Shown: positions 17,264-29,534, counted from the stretch's first letter. The stretch: DNA of 64,000 nt from Allokutzneria sp. A3M-2-11 16 (GCF_024213555.1 NZ_JANAVO010000001.1:3410001-3474000); one strand, 5' to 3'. Numbers and translations are program-made. Notes: generated from the sequence alone by a model not told the origin.

Positions 17264-17298
17264 GGGCCCTGCCCGCGGCACGCGGACAGGGCCCTTTG
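17263..17298. terminator. Bidirectional terminator after the toxin gene
   Basis: AGGGCCCTG (17263-17271) pairs with CAGGGCCCT (17287-17295), with an inner CCGCG/CGCGG stem and GCA loop, followed by TTT. It sits between converging toxin and GH3 genes and is nearly symmetric, so can stop transcription from both sides. Confidence 0.75.
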
Positions 17299-17315
17299 CG
17301 GTCATGGCAAAGGCG

Positions 17316-19946
<2,631 letters not shown>

Positions 19947-19992
19947 GACGATCCGATCTCGAGCGGGACACGGTCAGGAGGCGGCGGCGCCG

Positions 19993-20044
19993 ATCCTGAC
20001 CGTCCCGTCACGGCCGTGTCAAGGATTTCGTGGAAGCGCTCTCA
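19993..20044 (-). promoter_or_regulatory. GH3 promoter (TTGACA-N18-CAGGAT) with CebR-like operator
   Basis: On the minus strand a TTGACA -35 (20017-20022) and CAGGAT -10 (19993-19998) are 18 bp apart. Nine bases further upstream, 20031-20044 reads TGGAAGCGCTCTCA, matching 12 of 14 positions of the LacI-type CebR consensus TGGGAGCGCTCCCA known from Streptomyces. This suggests induction by cellobiose-like sugars. Confidence 0.7.
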
Positions 20045-20075
20045 TCGGTCCTGGCTGGGCGTTTGCCCACTCCGG

Positions 20076-20954
20076 TCACTTCGGCTGGACGATGATGGGC
20101 GAGCCCTGGGGGACCGGGAGGACCTGCACCTTGCCCGACTTGATCGCCTCGTTCACCGCCTGCTGCTGCTGGTACTGCTGGTAGCCCGCGATGCCACCGG
20201 GGAAGTTGGCCGCGGCCTGCTTGTCCACCTCGGCGGCCTGGCTGCGCAGCTCGGCGGCCTGCTTGTCGGTGAGGCCCTGCACCAGGGCGGGCTGGATGCT
20301 CGGCTTCTGCAGCAGCACCGAGTTGATCGTGATCAGGTCCACGCCGAGGGTGAGCGTCTTGAGCGTGGCGGGCAGCTGGGTGAGCACGTCCTTCTCCCAC
20401 TGCGCCTTGGACGCGGCATCGGTGTAGAGCTTCTGCCACGGGTACTTCAGCGCCTCGTTGTCGGTCGCGCGGTCCAGCGCGGCGCCGACGTAGTTGCGCA
20501 GCAGGGAGGTCCAGCCCGCCTTCATCTGCTCGCCGCCGTCGCTCGGTGCCGCGTCGTACTTGTAGGCGATCAGCTCGTGGAACATCTGGAGCTTGCCGCC
20601 GGGCCACTTCTTGCCCGAGGGGTCGGTGAACTCGGCGCAGTCGGTGTTCAGGGTGAACTTCACCGTGCCCGTCACCTTGATCTCCTGCGAGTCCTGCGTC
20701 GTGGAGGTCAGCGGGGCGGAGTCAATGCCGTCGCCCTCGCCGAAGGTGAAGTCGCGCTGTCCGGCGGGGTAGTAGTAGTGGTCGTCGTTGATGTCGCTGA
20801 AGTCGAGGTCGCTCTGGCATTCGACGAAGTTGCGGGAGTCGAAGGGGCCGTTGCCGTACTGCAACGACACCTCGCTGGAGGTGGGGTTGGCGATCGAGCA
20901 GCCCGTGGCTAACAACGCCAGGGCGAGCAAGGTGACACTGGCACGGGTCCTCAT
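20076..20954 (-). CDS. SPFH/band-7-like lipoprotein
   Basis: A 292-residue protein. The signal peptide MRTRASVTLLALALLATGCS ends in a lipobox, so the mature protein should be lipid-anchored at Cys20 outside the membrane. The body resembles an SPFH domain: a beta-rich part (RDFTFGEG...IKVTGTVKFTLN) then helices (LLRNYVGAALDRATD; QLPATLKTLTLGVDLITINSV) and a charged/Gln-rich coiled tail. SPFH proteins normally sit inside or in the membrane plane, so a lipoprotein form is unusual. The start at 20954 is chosen because the signal begins there; upstream in-frame starts would bury it. No SD is seen. Confidence 0.65.
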   Translation of the reverse strand: MRTRASVTLLALALLATGCSIANPTSSEVSLQYGNGPFDSRNFVECQSDLDFSDINDDHYYYPAGQRDFTFGEGDGIDSAPLTSTTQDSQEIKVTGTVKFTLNTDCAEFTDPSGKKWPGGKLQMFHELIAYKYDAAPSDGGEQMKAGWTSLLRNYVGAALDRATDNEALKYPWQKLYTDAASKAQWEKDVLTQLPATLKTLTLGVDLITINSVLLQKPSIQPALVQGLTDKQAAELRSQAAEVDKQAAANFPGGIAGYQQYQQQQAVNEAIKSGKVQVLPVPQGSPIIVQPK

Positions 20955-21088
20955 TTCGGCTTGGTACCACGGGTTTCGCGGGACCCCTCCCGTGCTGCCC
21001 AAGTCCAGATCCGATCGGTAGGGCTCTGTCATGGAAGGGGCCATGAGGGGGATAGGCGAGGCGGCCTCGCGTACCTAGGCTCGCTGTC

Positions 21089-23350
21089 GTGCTGAGCCGA
21101 ATCGCGAGCCTTGTCGGAGCGTTGACCATCGCGCTGAGCGGGGTTCCCGCGCAGGCCCAGACCGCCGATCCGCCGGGGACCGTGGTGCCCGTGCAGGTCA
21201 CCGGCGATCCCGCGAAGCGCTTCAACCTGGTGATCGTGCCGGACGGCTACACCGCGGCGGAGCTGCCGAAGTTCCGCGAGCACGTGGACAAGCACCTCAA
21301 CGTGATGTGGACGCTTGAGCCGTTCAAGTCCTACCGCAGCTACGTCAACGTCTACACGGTGGAGATCGCGTCGCCGGAGTCCGGCGTGAGCTGCGATCCG
21401 AACCTCACCTCGCCGCAGAAGAAGACCCCGCTGCGCATGGGTTTCTGGGGTGGTTGCAACGCGTCGAGCGTGCAGCGACTGCTCACAGTGGACAGTGCGG
21501 CGGTGAACCGCTACGCGGACCTGGTCACGGGCACTTCGGGGGCCAACCGCCAACTGCTGGCCATCGCCAACAGCGACACCTACGGCGGCGCGGGCGGGAC
21601 TTATGCCACGGCCTCCGGCGGGAACGCGCTGTCGGCGCTCATCACGCCACACGAACTCGGGCATTCGCTGGGCAAGCTCGACGACGAGTACGACTACTAC
21701 CAACGCGGAGTCCGTGGCGGGACGTACTCGGGTGGCGAGCCGGGCTCGGTGCACCACACGCTGCTGACCGAGCAGCAGATGAAGGACCAGAAGAAGAAAT
21801 GGTGGCGCTGGCTGGGCGAACCGAGCGAGTCGGGCGGTGTGATCGGCCGCTACGAAGCCGGTCTGTACTCCAGCAAAGGGGTTTGGCGGCCGAGCGCGCA
21901 CTCGATGATGAAGACGCTCGGCTACTACTTCGACCAACCGGGCCGCGAGCGGATGACCGAGAAGCTGTCCGCGAAAACCACGCTCATCCAGGACGGCACG
22001 CCCGACGCGAAGCCGATCGGGGCGGATCGCGTGGTGTGGGTGGAGCCGCAACACCCGGTGAGCCACCGCCTTGACGTTACCTGGAAGCTCGATGAGAAAC
22101 CCTTGCCCACCAAGGGAAGTCGAGCGGTCGACCTCGCCGCGCTGAAGCTGGCGCCGGGCAAGTACACGCTCACCGCGACCGTGTCCGACCCGACTGAGTT
22201 CGTCCGCGATCCGGCGATCCGCGCCGTGCTGACCAAGAGCCGCACCTGGACCGTGGACACGTCGATCACCACTCCGCGTGAGCCTGTCGCGGTCGATTTC
22301 CTCGCGTCGACGCCGACTGATCGTCCGGTGGGCGGCGAAGATGTTGTGTACGTGCAGACTTCGCGTCCGGTGGCGCAGCAGCCTGAGGTGACGTGGAAGC
22401 TCGACGGCAAGCTGGTCAGCACTTCCGTTGATGGTCGCGATCTGGACCTCGGTGCGTTGAAGACCGCCAAGGGACAGCACACGCTCACGGCGATGGTGGG
22501 GGAGCGCACCCGGACATGGACGATCGACGCCACCGGGCCGACCGTGCGGCCAGAGCTGTCCAAGGCGTTGCTCACCATCAACAAACCCGGCAAGCCCACC
22601 GAGTACGTGTTCAACGGCCCGTTCACCATGCGCCTCACGGCAACCGACAACGCCAAGGGTTTCGTCGTGCCGGAGTTCCGCACCAACGGCGACGGGTGGT
22701 TCAACTACTTCGGCTGGCCGACCGACGCCTCGAAGCCGTTTCTGTTCACTCCCAACGGAACCGTGATCGACGACCTCGTCTACGGCAAGCTCGGCAAGCC
22801 GCGACTGTCCCCTTGGGACGATGTGCCGCCCGGATATGGCAAGCACACCATCGAATACCGCGCGATCGACCCGGCGGGCAACATCGGCAGCCCTGGGCAG
22901 TTCGGGGTGACGCTCCTGCGCGAGCCTCCGGCGTGCACGGCTACCGTCACCGGCCGTCGCGTGGGACCGCTGAACATCACCTCCGGTGTCACGTGCCTGG
23001 ACCGCGCGGACGTGGTCGGGCCGATCACCGTGGCGCCTGGTGCTTCGTTGGTCTCCACCGGGTCTTCGATCACCGGGCCCGTCTCGACGTCTGGTGCGGC
23101 GAGCGTGCACCTGGTGGACAGCACCGTCACCGGCTCGGTCGCGATCACCGGCACCACCGGTGACGTGACGGTGGTGGGCGGCCGGATCAACGGGTTGGTG
23201 CGATTGGCGGACAACGGGGCGCCCGTGATGGCGGGAGTGCAGGTGAACGGCGTCATTCAGTGCTCCGGCAACGCATCGCCGCCTGTCAACCTGAACGCCC
23301 CGGTCACCGGGGTGGGCCTCGCGCTCGGTCAGTGCGCATCGCTGCGATAA
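21089..23350 (+). CDS. Secreted M64 family zinc metallopeptidase with beta-rich C-terminus
   Basis: A 753-residue protein with a signal peptide (cleavage after AQAQ, about residue 24). FNLVIVPDGYTAAELPKF is the typical M64 (IgA-protease-type) opening. The zinc site is HELGHSLGKLDDEY near residue 190, an HExxH with the extended GxxDDE. After about residue 290 come two Ig-like modules with a repeated VTWKLDxK unit, then a fibronectin-like segment, and a C-terminal parallel repeat (VVGPITVAPGASLVSTGSSITG) that looks like a short beta-helix. The GTG has no SD; TAGGCT (21076-21081) ends seven bases before it, suggesting a leaderless mRNA. The protein substrate is unknown. Confidence 0.85.
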   Translation: MLSRIASLVGALTIALSGVPAQAQTADPPGTVVPVQVTGDPAKRFNLVIVPDGYTAAELPKFREHVDKHLNVMWTLEPFKSYRSYVNVYTVEIASPESGVSCDPNLTSPQKKTPLRMGFWGGCNASSVQRLLTVDSAAVNRYADLVTGTSGANRQLLAIANSDTYGGAGGTYATASGGNALSALITPHELGHSLGKLDDEYDYYQRGVRGGTYSGGEPGSVHHTLLTEQQMKDQKKKWWRWLGEPSESGGVIGRYEAGLYSSKGVWRPSAHSMMKTLGYYFDQPGRERMTEKLSAKTTLIQDGTPDAKPIGADRVVWVEPQHPVSHRLDVTWKLDEKPLPTKGSRAVDLAALKLAPGKYTLTATVSDPTEFVRDPAIRAVLTKSRTWTVDTSITTPREPVAVDFLASTPTDRPVGGEDVVYVQTSRPVAQQPEVTWKLDGKLVSTSVDGRDLDLGALKTAKGQHTLTAMVGERTRTWTIDATGPTVRPELSKALLTINKPGKPTEYVFNGPFTMRLTATDNAKGFVVPEFRTNGDGWFNYFGWPTDASKPFLFTPNGTVIDDLVYGKLGKPRLSPWDDVPPGYGKHTIEYRAIDPAGNIGSPGQFGVTLLREPPACTATVTGRRVGPLNITSGVTCLDRADVVGPITVAPGASLVSTGSSITGPVSTSGAASVHLVDSTVTGSVAITGTTGDVTVVGGRINGLVRLADNGAPVMAGVQVNGVIQCSGNASPPVNLNAPVTGVGLALGQCASLR

Positions 23351-23364
23351 GGCCGATCGGGTAA

Positions 23365-23376
23365 GCAAGCTTTTGC
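23365..23376. promoter_or_regulatory. LacI-type operator, distal copy (reverse GCAAAAGCTTGC)
   Basis: The 12-mer here is, read in reverse, GCAAAAGCTTGC. It differs at one base from the proximal copy at 23441-23452. The two are 76 bp apart and flank the pullulanase promoter, as for DNA-looping sugar repressors. Confidence 0.6.
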
Positions 23377-23434
23377 ACGCCATCAAGCCTTGATCCGGCT
23401 TGGCGGGCGTGGAACGCTCCGGATTCCCTGCCTT

Positions 23435-23452
23435 TAGGCTGCAAAAGTTTGC
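23435..23452 (+). promoter_or_regulatory. Pullulanase -10 box and proximal LacI-type operator
   Basis: TAGGCT (23435-23440) is followed at once by GCAAAAGTTTGC (23441-23452), an imperfect palindrome that would cover the transcription start. With the distal copy it gives the consensus GCAAAAGYTTGC. Such sites are typical of LacI-family regulators of maltose and starch genes. Confidence 0.65.
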
Positions 23453-23466
23453 GACAAGGAGGTCGC

Positions 23467-26178
23467 ATGACTCTGCGACGCCCGCTGTCCGTCCTGCTGT
23501 CTGTTTTGCTGTCTTCGACGCTGGCGACCGCGGTCTTCGCGGCGCCCGCGGTGGCGGCTCCCGCGGAGACGGATCTGACCAAGGCGAAGGCGATCTGGGT
23601 CGGCCGCGACCACGTGGTGTGGAACGGCCCGGCGACCACCGGAGAACACGAGCTGCGGCACGATCCGCAGGGCTCGATCAAGGTCGTCAACGGCCAGCTC
23701 CAAGGCGGAACACCGATCGCGCTGCGGCCGGAGCCGGGTGGCCTGCCCTCCGGGATCGCGGCCAAGTTCCCGCACCTGCGCGGAAAACCCGTCTACAAGC
23801 TCGCGAGTTCGGCGACCGCGGCCGAAGCCCTGCGCGGTCAGGTCGTTGCGGCGCACCGCGAAGGCGGAGCGCTACAGGACGCCACCGGAGTGCAGATCGC
23901 GGGTGTGCTCGACGATCTGTATGCGGCGCAAGCGACTCAACGCGGTTATGGGCCGACATTCGCTGGTGCGCAAGCAACTCTGCGAGTGTGGGCGCCCACG
24001 GCGCGATCGGTGAAGCTGCGGTTGTTCGACGCTCCGAGCGGTCAGCCGCAAGTGCTCGACCTCGCGCGGGATGCGGCTTCGGGATCGTGGTCCGGCACGG
24101 GCGCGTGGCGCGACAAGTACTACCAGTTCGAGATCGCCGCCTGGCAGCCCGCGACGCAGCGGGTGGAGACGGCCGTGGTCACCGACCCGTACTCCTTGGC
24201 GCTCAGCGTGGATTCCACGCACTCCCAGGTCGCGGACCTCGCCGACACGCGGACGATGCCGAGCGGTTGGCAGGCCGATGTCGCCAAGGGGCTCGGCGAC
24301 GATCCGACCGAACACGCGATCACCGAGCTGCACGTGCGGGACTTCTCGGTCGCCGATTCCTCCGTGCCGGAGAACGATCGCGGCACCTACCGGGCTTTCA
24401 CGCACCGCGACTCCACCGGCATGAAGCACCTGCGGCGGTTGGCGCAGGCGGGCATGGACGTCGTGCACTTCCAACCCACCTTCGACATCGCCACGATCCC
24501 GGAGCGCCGCGCCGACCAGGCGAAGCCCGCGTGCGACCTGCCCTCGCTGCCCGCCGACTCCGACCGGCAGCAGGCGTGTATCGGTGCTGTCGCGGCGAAG
24601 GACGGCTTCAACTGGGGTTATGACCCGCTGCACTACGACGTGCCGGAGGGCTCCTACGCGACGCCTGACGCGCAGTCCGGCTGGGCACGGTCGAAGCAGT
24701 ACCGCGAGATGGTGAAGGCGTTGCACGACAACGGGAATCGCGTTGTGGTGGACGTCGTCTACAACCACACCCCCGCGTCCGGCAACGCCGCGCACTCCGT
24801 GCTGGACCGCGTTGTTCCCGGCTACTACCAACGGTTGCTGGACGACGGGTCGGTGGCGAACTCGACGTGCTGCGCGAACACCGCGTCGGAGAACGCCATG
24901 ATGGGCAAGCTCGTCGTGGACTCCGTCGTGCGGTGGGCTCGACTGTACAAAGTGGACGGTTTCCGGTTCGACCTGATGGCCCACCACCCCAAGGCGAACA
25001 TCCTCGCCGTGCGGTCGGCGCTGAACGCGCTCACCGTGGCGAAGGACGGCGTTGACGGCAAGCGCGTCCACATCTACGGCGAGGGATGGGACTTCGGCGA
25101 GGTCGCGGGCAACGCGCGCTTCGAACAGGCCAGCCAGTTCAACATGGCGGGAACCGGGATCGGCACCTTCACCGATCGACTCCGGGACGCGGTGCGCGGA
25201 GGCGGCCCCTTCGACGGCGACCCGCGTGTGCAGGGGCTCGGTTCCGGGTTGGCCGGGGCGCTGAACGGCTCACCCGCCAACGGATCTCCGGAGCAGCAGG
25301 CCGCGCGGCTGACGAACTACACCGACATCGTGAAGCTCGGAATGGCGGGCAACGGCGCGAACTTCCGCTTCCGTTCCACGGCAGGGCACGACGTCAACGG
25401 CCGCGACGTGTCCTACAACGGCAGCCCCGCGGGGTACACGGCGTCTCCCGTTGAAGCGGTCACGTACTCCGACGCGCACGACAACGAGGCCCTGTATGAC
25501 ACACTCGCGTTCAAGCTGCCGCAGTCGACGGCGATGGCGGATCGAGTCCGGATGCAGGTCGTCTCGCTCGCTCCGACCCTGCTCGGCCAAGGGCAGCCGT
25601 TCGTGCTCGCGGGCTCGGAGTTCCTGCGGTCGAAATCCATGGACCGCAACAGTTACGACTCCGGTGACTGGTTCAACCGCTATGACCCGTCGCTGCGCGT
25701 TTCGGGCTTCGGCGGAGGGCTTCCGCCCGCGCGGGACAACCAGGACAAGTGGCCGTACTCCAAGCCGTTGCTGGCCGATCCCGCGCTGCGACCGTCCACT
25801 TCGGACATGCAGGCTTCGTTGGACCGCACGGTGGACCTGCTGCGCATCCGGAAGTCCTCGCCGCTGTTCACCTTGAAGGACCAGGCGGTCGTGCAGCAGA
25901 AGCTGTCCTTCCCCGATCCCGGGCCGCAGGCGGAAGCGGGCGTCGTCCTCGCCTACCTCGACGACCTGGTCGGCGCGAACGTGGACCCGAACCGCGAGGG
26001 CGTGCTCGTGGTGATCAACCCGAGGCCCACCGCGCAGTCCGTTCTGCTGCCGCCCGGCCTGCCGTGGAAGCTGCACGAGATCCAGGCGGGCGGAACCGAC
26101 CGGACGGTCAAGGAAGCCACGACGGAGCGCGGAGTCGGGCAGATCCCGGCTCGCACTGTCGCGGTCTTCGTCAGGTGA
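23467..26178 (+). CDS. pulA: Secreted pullulanase-type alpha-1,6-glucosidase (GH13)
   Basis: A 903-residue protein with a Sec signal (residues 1-30, ending AVAAP). An N-terminal region is followed by a CBM48-like module ([19 protein letters not shown]) and a GH13 barrel. The pullulanase signature is FNWGYDP (usually YNWGYDP). The four GH13 regions are [17 protein letters not shown] (nucleophile Asp), IYGEGWD (acid Glu) and SDAHDN. It should hydrolyse alpha-1,6 branches in pullulan, amylopectin or glycogen outside the cell. The start at 23467 has AAGGAGGT directly upstream. Paired operators suggest starch or maltose control by a LacI-type repressor not found in the window. Confidence 0.93.
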   Translation: MTLRRPLSVLLSVLLSSTLATAVFAAPAVAAPAETDLTKAKAIWVGRDHVVWNGPATTGEHELRHDPQGSIKVVNGQLQGGTPIALRPEPGGLPSGIAAKFPHLRGKPVYKLASSATAAEALRGQVVAAHREGGALQDATGVQIAGVLDDLYAAQATQRGYGPTFAGAQATLRVWAPTARSVKLRLFDAPSGQPQVLDLARDAASGSWSGTGAWRDKYYQFEIAAWQPATQRVETAVVTDPYSLALSVDSTHSQVADLADTRTMPSGWQADVAKGLGDDPTEHAITELHVRDFSVADSSVPENDRGTYRAFTHRDSTGMKHLRRLAQAGMDVVHFQPTFDIATIPERRADQAKPACDLPSLPADSDRQQACIGAVAAKDGFNWGYDPLHYDVPEGSYATPDAQSGWARSKQYREMVKALHDNGNRVVVDVVYNHTPASGNAAHSVLDRVVPGYYQRLLDDGSVANSTCCANTASENAMMGKLVVDSVVRWARLYKVDGFRFDLMAHHPKANILAVRSALNALTVAKDGVDGKRVHIYGEGWDFGEVAGNARFEQASQFNMAGTGIGTFTDRLRDAVRGGGPFDGDPRVQGLGSGLAGALNGSPANGSPEQQAARLTNYTDIVKLGMAGNGANFRFRSTAGHDVNGRDVSYNGSPAGYTASPVEAVTYSDAHDNEALYDTLAFKLPQSTAMADRVRMQVVSLAPTLLGQGQPFVLAGSEFLRSKSMDRNSYDSGDWFNRYDPSLRVSGFGGGLPPARDNQDKWPYSKPLLADPALRPSTSDMQASLDRTVDLLRIRKSSPLFTLKDQAVVQQKLSFPDPGPQAEAGVVLAYLDDLVGANVDPNREGVLVVINPRPTAQSVLLPPGLPWKLHEIQAGGTDRTVKEATTERGVGQIPARTVAVFVR

Positions 26179-26671
26179 AGCGGGCCTGAACTTCGGGTTT
26201 CCCGGCCAGTTCGGCCGGGAAGCCCGGCCCCATCCGCGAGCGCACCGTGTCGGCCGTGAACAACTCGCCGCACTCCGAGCACACGGTCTTCGCGTGCGCG
26301 CGCTGTCCGCACGAGTGCACGAGATCGACCGGCACGCCTTCCTCGGCGGTCAGCCACTTGTCGCCCCAACGCACCATCGCCGCAAGCACGGGGAAGAAGT
26401 CCCGGCCCTTCTCGGTCAGCACGTACTCGTGGCGCGCGGGCTTGTCCTGATAGGGCACGCGGTCCAGCAGGCCCTCCGCCGTCAGCCGGGTGAGCCGGTC
26501 GGCCAGCGTGTTGCGGGCGATGCCCAGCGCGCGCTGGATCTCGTCGAAGCGGTGCACGCCGTAGAACACCTCGCGCAGCACCAGCGGTGTCCACCAGTCA
26601 CCGAGCAGGTCCATCGTGCGGGCGACCGAGCAGGGGAACCGTCCGAGTGCGGTGCGCTTCATCCGGGTCAT
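26171..26671 (-). CDS. HxlR-family winged-helix regulator
   Basis: A 166-residue protein. CSVARTMDLLGDWWTPLVLREVFYGVHRFDEIQ is the standard HxlR/YtfH opening with its conserved N-terminal Cys, and IARNTLADRLTRLTAEGLL is the recognition helix and wing. The C-terminus adds a CG...CSECG cysteine cluster, seen in some members and possibly metal-binding or redox-sensing. It diverges from the SGNH hydrolase with an ACTAG-N7-CTAGT palindrome touching its start codon, so autoregulation is likely. Its 3' end overlaps the pullulanase end by eight bases. Confidence 0.87.
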   Translation of the reverse strand: MTRMKRTALGRFPCSVARTMDLLGDWWTPLVLREVFYGVHRFDEIQRALGIARNTLADRLTRLTAEGLLDRVPYQDKPARHEYVLTEKGRDFFPVLAAMVRWGDKWLTAEEGVPVDLVHSCGQRAHAKTVCSECGELFTADTVRSRMGPGFPAELAGKPEVQARFT

Positions 26672-26688
26672 ACTAGGGTTGTTCTAGT
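26672..26688. promoter_or_regulatory. Operator ACTAG-N7-CTAGT between HxlR and SGNH genes
   Basis: Perfect 5-bp arms begin one base upstream of the hxlR ATG, in the 45-bp gap that also holds the promoter of the divergent hydrolase. It is the best candidate site for the HxlR-type repressor. Confidence 0.55.
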
Positions 26689-26716
26689 GAACCCAGCTGG
26701 TTGGAGGGGTGTGTTC

Positions 26717-27487
26717 GTGGTTCAGCGTTACGTCGCCATCGGGGACAGCACGGTCGAGGGGCTCGACGATCCGGACGGCAACGGCGGTTACCGCGGCTGG
26801 GCCAACCGGCTCGCCGAGAAGCTGACCGAGGTGAATCCGGGCCTGCTCTACGCCAACCTGGCGATCCGGGGCCGGACCAGCGACCAGGTGCGCGCCGACC
26901 AGCTCGAACCGGCGCTGGCGATGGAGCCCGACCTGGTGACCCTGGTCGCGGGGCTCAACGACCTGCTCCGGCCGGGGTACTCGCTGCACGAGACCATGAC
27001 GAACCTCCAGGTCATGCACACCGCGCTGAGCTCCGCGGGCGCCGAGGTGCTGACCTTCACCATGCCCGACCTGACCCCGATCGCCCCGGTCACCAAGATC
27101 GTCCGCAGGCGGCTGCTGACCTACAACGACGCGCTGCGCGTGCTGTGCCGCCGCACCGGCGCCACGCTGGTGGAGATCGACCGCGAGCCGATCTGCGCCG
27201 ATGCCCGGCTGTGGAGCGACGACCGCCTGCACGCCAACTCCCTCGGCCACGAGCGCATCGCCGGGGCGCTGGCGGAGAGCCTCGGCCTGCCCGGCGCCGA
27301 CAGCTCGTGGCGGGACCCGCTGCCCGCGCTGCCGACGCCGAAGTGGCAGAACGTTGTCGCGGCCGAGGTGGCCTGGCTGCGCAACCACTTCGTGCCGTGG
27401 CTCATGCGTCACGCCAAGGGTGTCTCCTCCGGGGAGGGCGTCACGCCGAAGCGCCCCACCCTGGAGGCCGTCACAGCGAGCGGATGA
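26717..27487 (+). CDS. SGNH/GDSL family hydrolase
   Basis: A 256-residue cytosolic protein. Block I is YVAIGDSTVEGL (nucleophile Ser), block III GLND, and block V DRLHANSLGHERIA supplies the Asp and His. These define SGNH esterases/lipases that act on small esters or acyl groups. The GTG at 26717 follows TTGGAGGGG by seven bases. It diverges from HxlR, which probably regulates it, and its end overlaps the end of the alpha/beta hydrolase by 17 bases. Confidence 0.85.
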   Translation: MVQRYVAIGDSTVEGLDDPDGNGGYRGWANRLAEKLTEVNPGLLYANLAIRGRTSDQVRADQLEPALAMEPDLVTLVAGLNDLLRPGYSLHETMTNLQVMHTALSSAGAEVLTFTMPDLTPIAPVTKIVRRRLLTYNDALRVLCRRTGATLVEIDREPICADARLWSDDRLHANSLGHERIAGALAESLGLPGADSSWRDPLPALPTPKWQNVVAAEVAWLRNHFVPWLMRHAKGVSSGEGVTPKRPTLEAVTASG

Positions 27488-28220
27488 GGGCCAGGATCGC
27501 GTCGGGGTCCTCGACCTGGGCGTTGTGGCCGAGCCCCGGCAGGATGACCGGGTCGGGGACCAGGGCGCGCAGGTCGGCGGCGGAGCTCATCGGGTCGTGC
27601 TCACCCGCCGCCAGGGTCACCCGCGCCCGCGCCGCCGCGAGCAGGCCGGGCAGGTCCGGCGCGCCGATGCCGAAGGCGCGCTGGTCCATCGCCAGCCGCC
27701 AGCCGCCGTCCGCGAGCACCAGACCGCCCTCCACCTCGGAGGAGTCCGCCTCGACCAGCCCGAGCAGGCCGGAGACCTTGAGGTAGCGCTCCGCGGCCTG
27801 GGCCCGGTTCTCGAAGCTGCGAGCCGGTCTCCGGGCCGCGGCAGTGGCGCCCGCCAGCTCCTCGTCGGACCAGCTGGCCTTGATGCCCAGGCCGCACACC
27901 GCGTCCACCCGCACGCCGAACCAGCCGCTGGCCAGCGCGAGCCCGACGACGCCGCCGAGGGAGTGCCCGAGCACCACCAGCCGCTCGGCTCCCCGGACGC
28001 TCTGCGCCACCGCGGCGGCCATCGTGCCGAACGAGTAGTGCTCCACCGGGTCGGAGTCGCCGTGCCCCGGCAGGTCCGGCACCGCCCACGAGCCGTCCCA
28101 GTGCTGCTCCAGCCGGGAGATCACCCCGTTCCACGCCTCGCTGGTCGCACCCATCCCGTGCAGCAGCAACAGGGTCGGGCCGCCTTCTCCGCCTCTTCGC
28201 ACGCGCAACGTCACATCCAT
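27471..28220 (-). CDS. Alpha/beta-fold hydrolase
   Basis: A 249-residue protein without a signal peptide. LLLLHGMGATSEAW is the oxyanion HG loop, LVVLGHSLGGVVGLAL the nucleophile elbow, AGEHDPM the acid, and PGLGHNAQVEDPD the histidine. The ATG at 28220 was chosen because AGAGG lies about eight bases upstream; an earlier ATG two codons before would abut the SD. The much longer open frame upstream is antisense to the P450. The substrate is unknown. Confidence 0.85.
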   Translation of the reverse strand: MDVTLRVRRGGEGGPTLLLLHGMGATSEAWNGVISRLEQHWDGSWAVPDLPGHGDSDPVEHYSFGTMAAAVAQSVRGAERLVVLGHSLGGVVGLALASGWFGVRVDAVCGLGIKASWSDEELAGATAAARRPARSFENRAQAAERYLKVSGLLGLVEADSSEVEGGLVLADGGWRLAMDQRAFGIGAPDLPGLLAAARARVTLAAGEHDPMSSAADLRALVPDPVILPGLGHNAQVEDPDAILALIRSL

Positions 28221-28283
28221 GATCATCCACCTCTCGTAGCTCTCTGTCGCGGATGCCGCACTGATCGTTGCGTTTCTGCTCCA

Positions 28284-29534
28284 ATGGAATTCGTGCGAAG
28301 CGTGCTTGATCCGGAGACGTACGTGCGGGGAGTCCCGTACGACAGGTTGCGGGAACTCCGCGAGAACGGGCCCGTGCGGTGGGCCGACGAAGGGTTCCTC
28401 GCGGTGTTCGGGCACGCCGAGGTGCGCCGGGTTCTGCGTGACCCCAAGGTGTTCTCCTCGCAGCTCGGCGCCACGCAGATCCGTGATCCGGCGACCCCGG
28501 AGGACCTCCGCTACGTGCGGCGGATGCTGCTGAACCTCGATCCACCCGAGCACACCCGGCTGCGGGGCCTGTTGACCAAGGCGTTCACCCCGCGCGCCGT
28601 CGCCGCGATCGCCGACCGAATTCAGGCATGGGCCTATGAGCTCGTGGGTGCGGTGGCCCGGAACGGCGAGTGCGACTTCGCCAAGGTCGCCGCCGATCTC
28701 CCGTTGCTGACCCTCGCGGAGGTCTTCGGCGTGCCCGAGCAGGACAGGGGCCTGATGTTCGATTGGAGCAACCGCGTCATCGGCTACCAGGACCCCGAGT
28801 ACGCGGTCAGCTCGACGGTCGACCCCGCGCGCGTTTCGGACATGGCACGAGCCGCGTTGGCCCTCGCGCCGCGACCACGTGACGGCGTGATGCCCGATCC
28901 GCGCACGCGCGCCGGGATGCCGGACCTCTACGCCTACGCGCACGCGCTGGGCGAGTACAAGCGCGCCAACCCCGGCCCTGACGTGATGAGCAACCTGATG
29001 CGCCAGGACGTGGGCATCGAGGAGTTCGAGAACCTGTTCTGGCTGTTCTCCGTGGCGGGCAACGAGACGCTGCGCAACGGCATCCCCGGCGGGCTCGTCG
29101 CGCTGATGAGCCATCCCGAGCAGTACCGCGCGCTGCTCGCCGACCGGTCGCTGCTGCCGGACGCGGTGGAGGAGATGCTGCGCTGGTGGACCCCGGTGAT
29201 GCATTTCCGGCGCACCGCGACGGAAGACGTCGCGGACATGGGCCTCAGGCGCGGGGACAAGGTCGTGGTGTGGTTCTCCTCGGCCAACCGCGATCCCGCG
29301 GTCTTCGCCGAGCCGGACCGCTTCGACATCCGCCGCCGCCCCAACGACCACCTGGTCTTCGGTCACGGGCCGCACTTCTGCCTCGGCGCGCACCTGGCAA
29401 GGGTGCAGATGCGCGCGATCTTCAGCGCCGTGCTGGACCTGCTCGGCGAGGTGGAGCCCGCGGGCGAGCCGGTGCGGCTGCGGTCGAACTTCCAGAACGG
29501 CCTGAAACGGCTGCCGATCAGGTGGCGGAGTTGA
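28284..29534 (+). CDS. Cytochrome P450 (CYP125/142/124-like)
   Basis: A 416-residue soluble P450. The heme loop is FGHGPHFCLGAHLAR with the thiolate Cys, ExxR is EEMLRW, and the I-helix reads VAGNETLRNG. The AGNET-RN form is typical of the CYP124/125/142 group that hydroxylates sterol side chains or isoprenoids, so such a substrate is a reasonable guess only. No ferredoxin or reductase is adjacent. No SD precedes the ATG at 28284. It diverges from the alpha/beta hydrolase across 63 bases and is followed by ndk. Confidence 0.92.
   Translation: MEFVRSVLDPETYVRGVPYDRLRELRENGPVRWADEGFLAVFGHAEVRRVLRDPKVFSSQLGATQIRDPATPEDLRYVRRMLLNLDPPEHTRLRGLLTKAFTPRAVAAIADRIQAWAYELVGAVARNGECDFAKVAADLPLLTLAEVFGVPEQDRGLMFDWSNRVIGYQDPEYAVSSTVDPARVSDMARAALALAPRPRDGVMPDPRTRAGMPDLYAYAHALGEYKRANPGPDVMSNLMRQDVGIEEFENLFWLFSVAGNETLRNGIPGGLVALMSHPEQYRALLADRSLLPDAVEEMLRWWTPVMHFRRTATEDVADMGLRRGDKVVVWFSSANRDPAVFAEPDRFDIRRRPNDHLVFGHGPHFCLGAHLARVQMRAIFSAVLDLLGEVEPAGEPVRLRSNFQNGLKRLPIRWRS

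Noticed and set aside
26171-26671. HxlR gene as regulator of the pullulanase
   Set aside because: The two genes converge and overlap only at their 3' ends; the pullulanase promoter has LacI-type sites instead.
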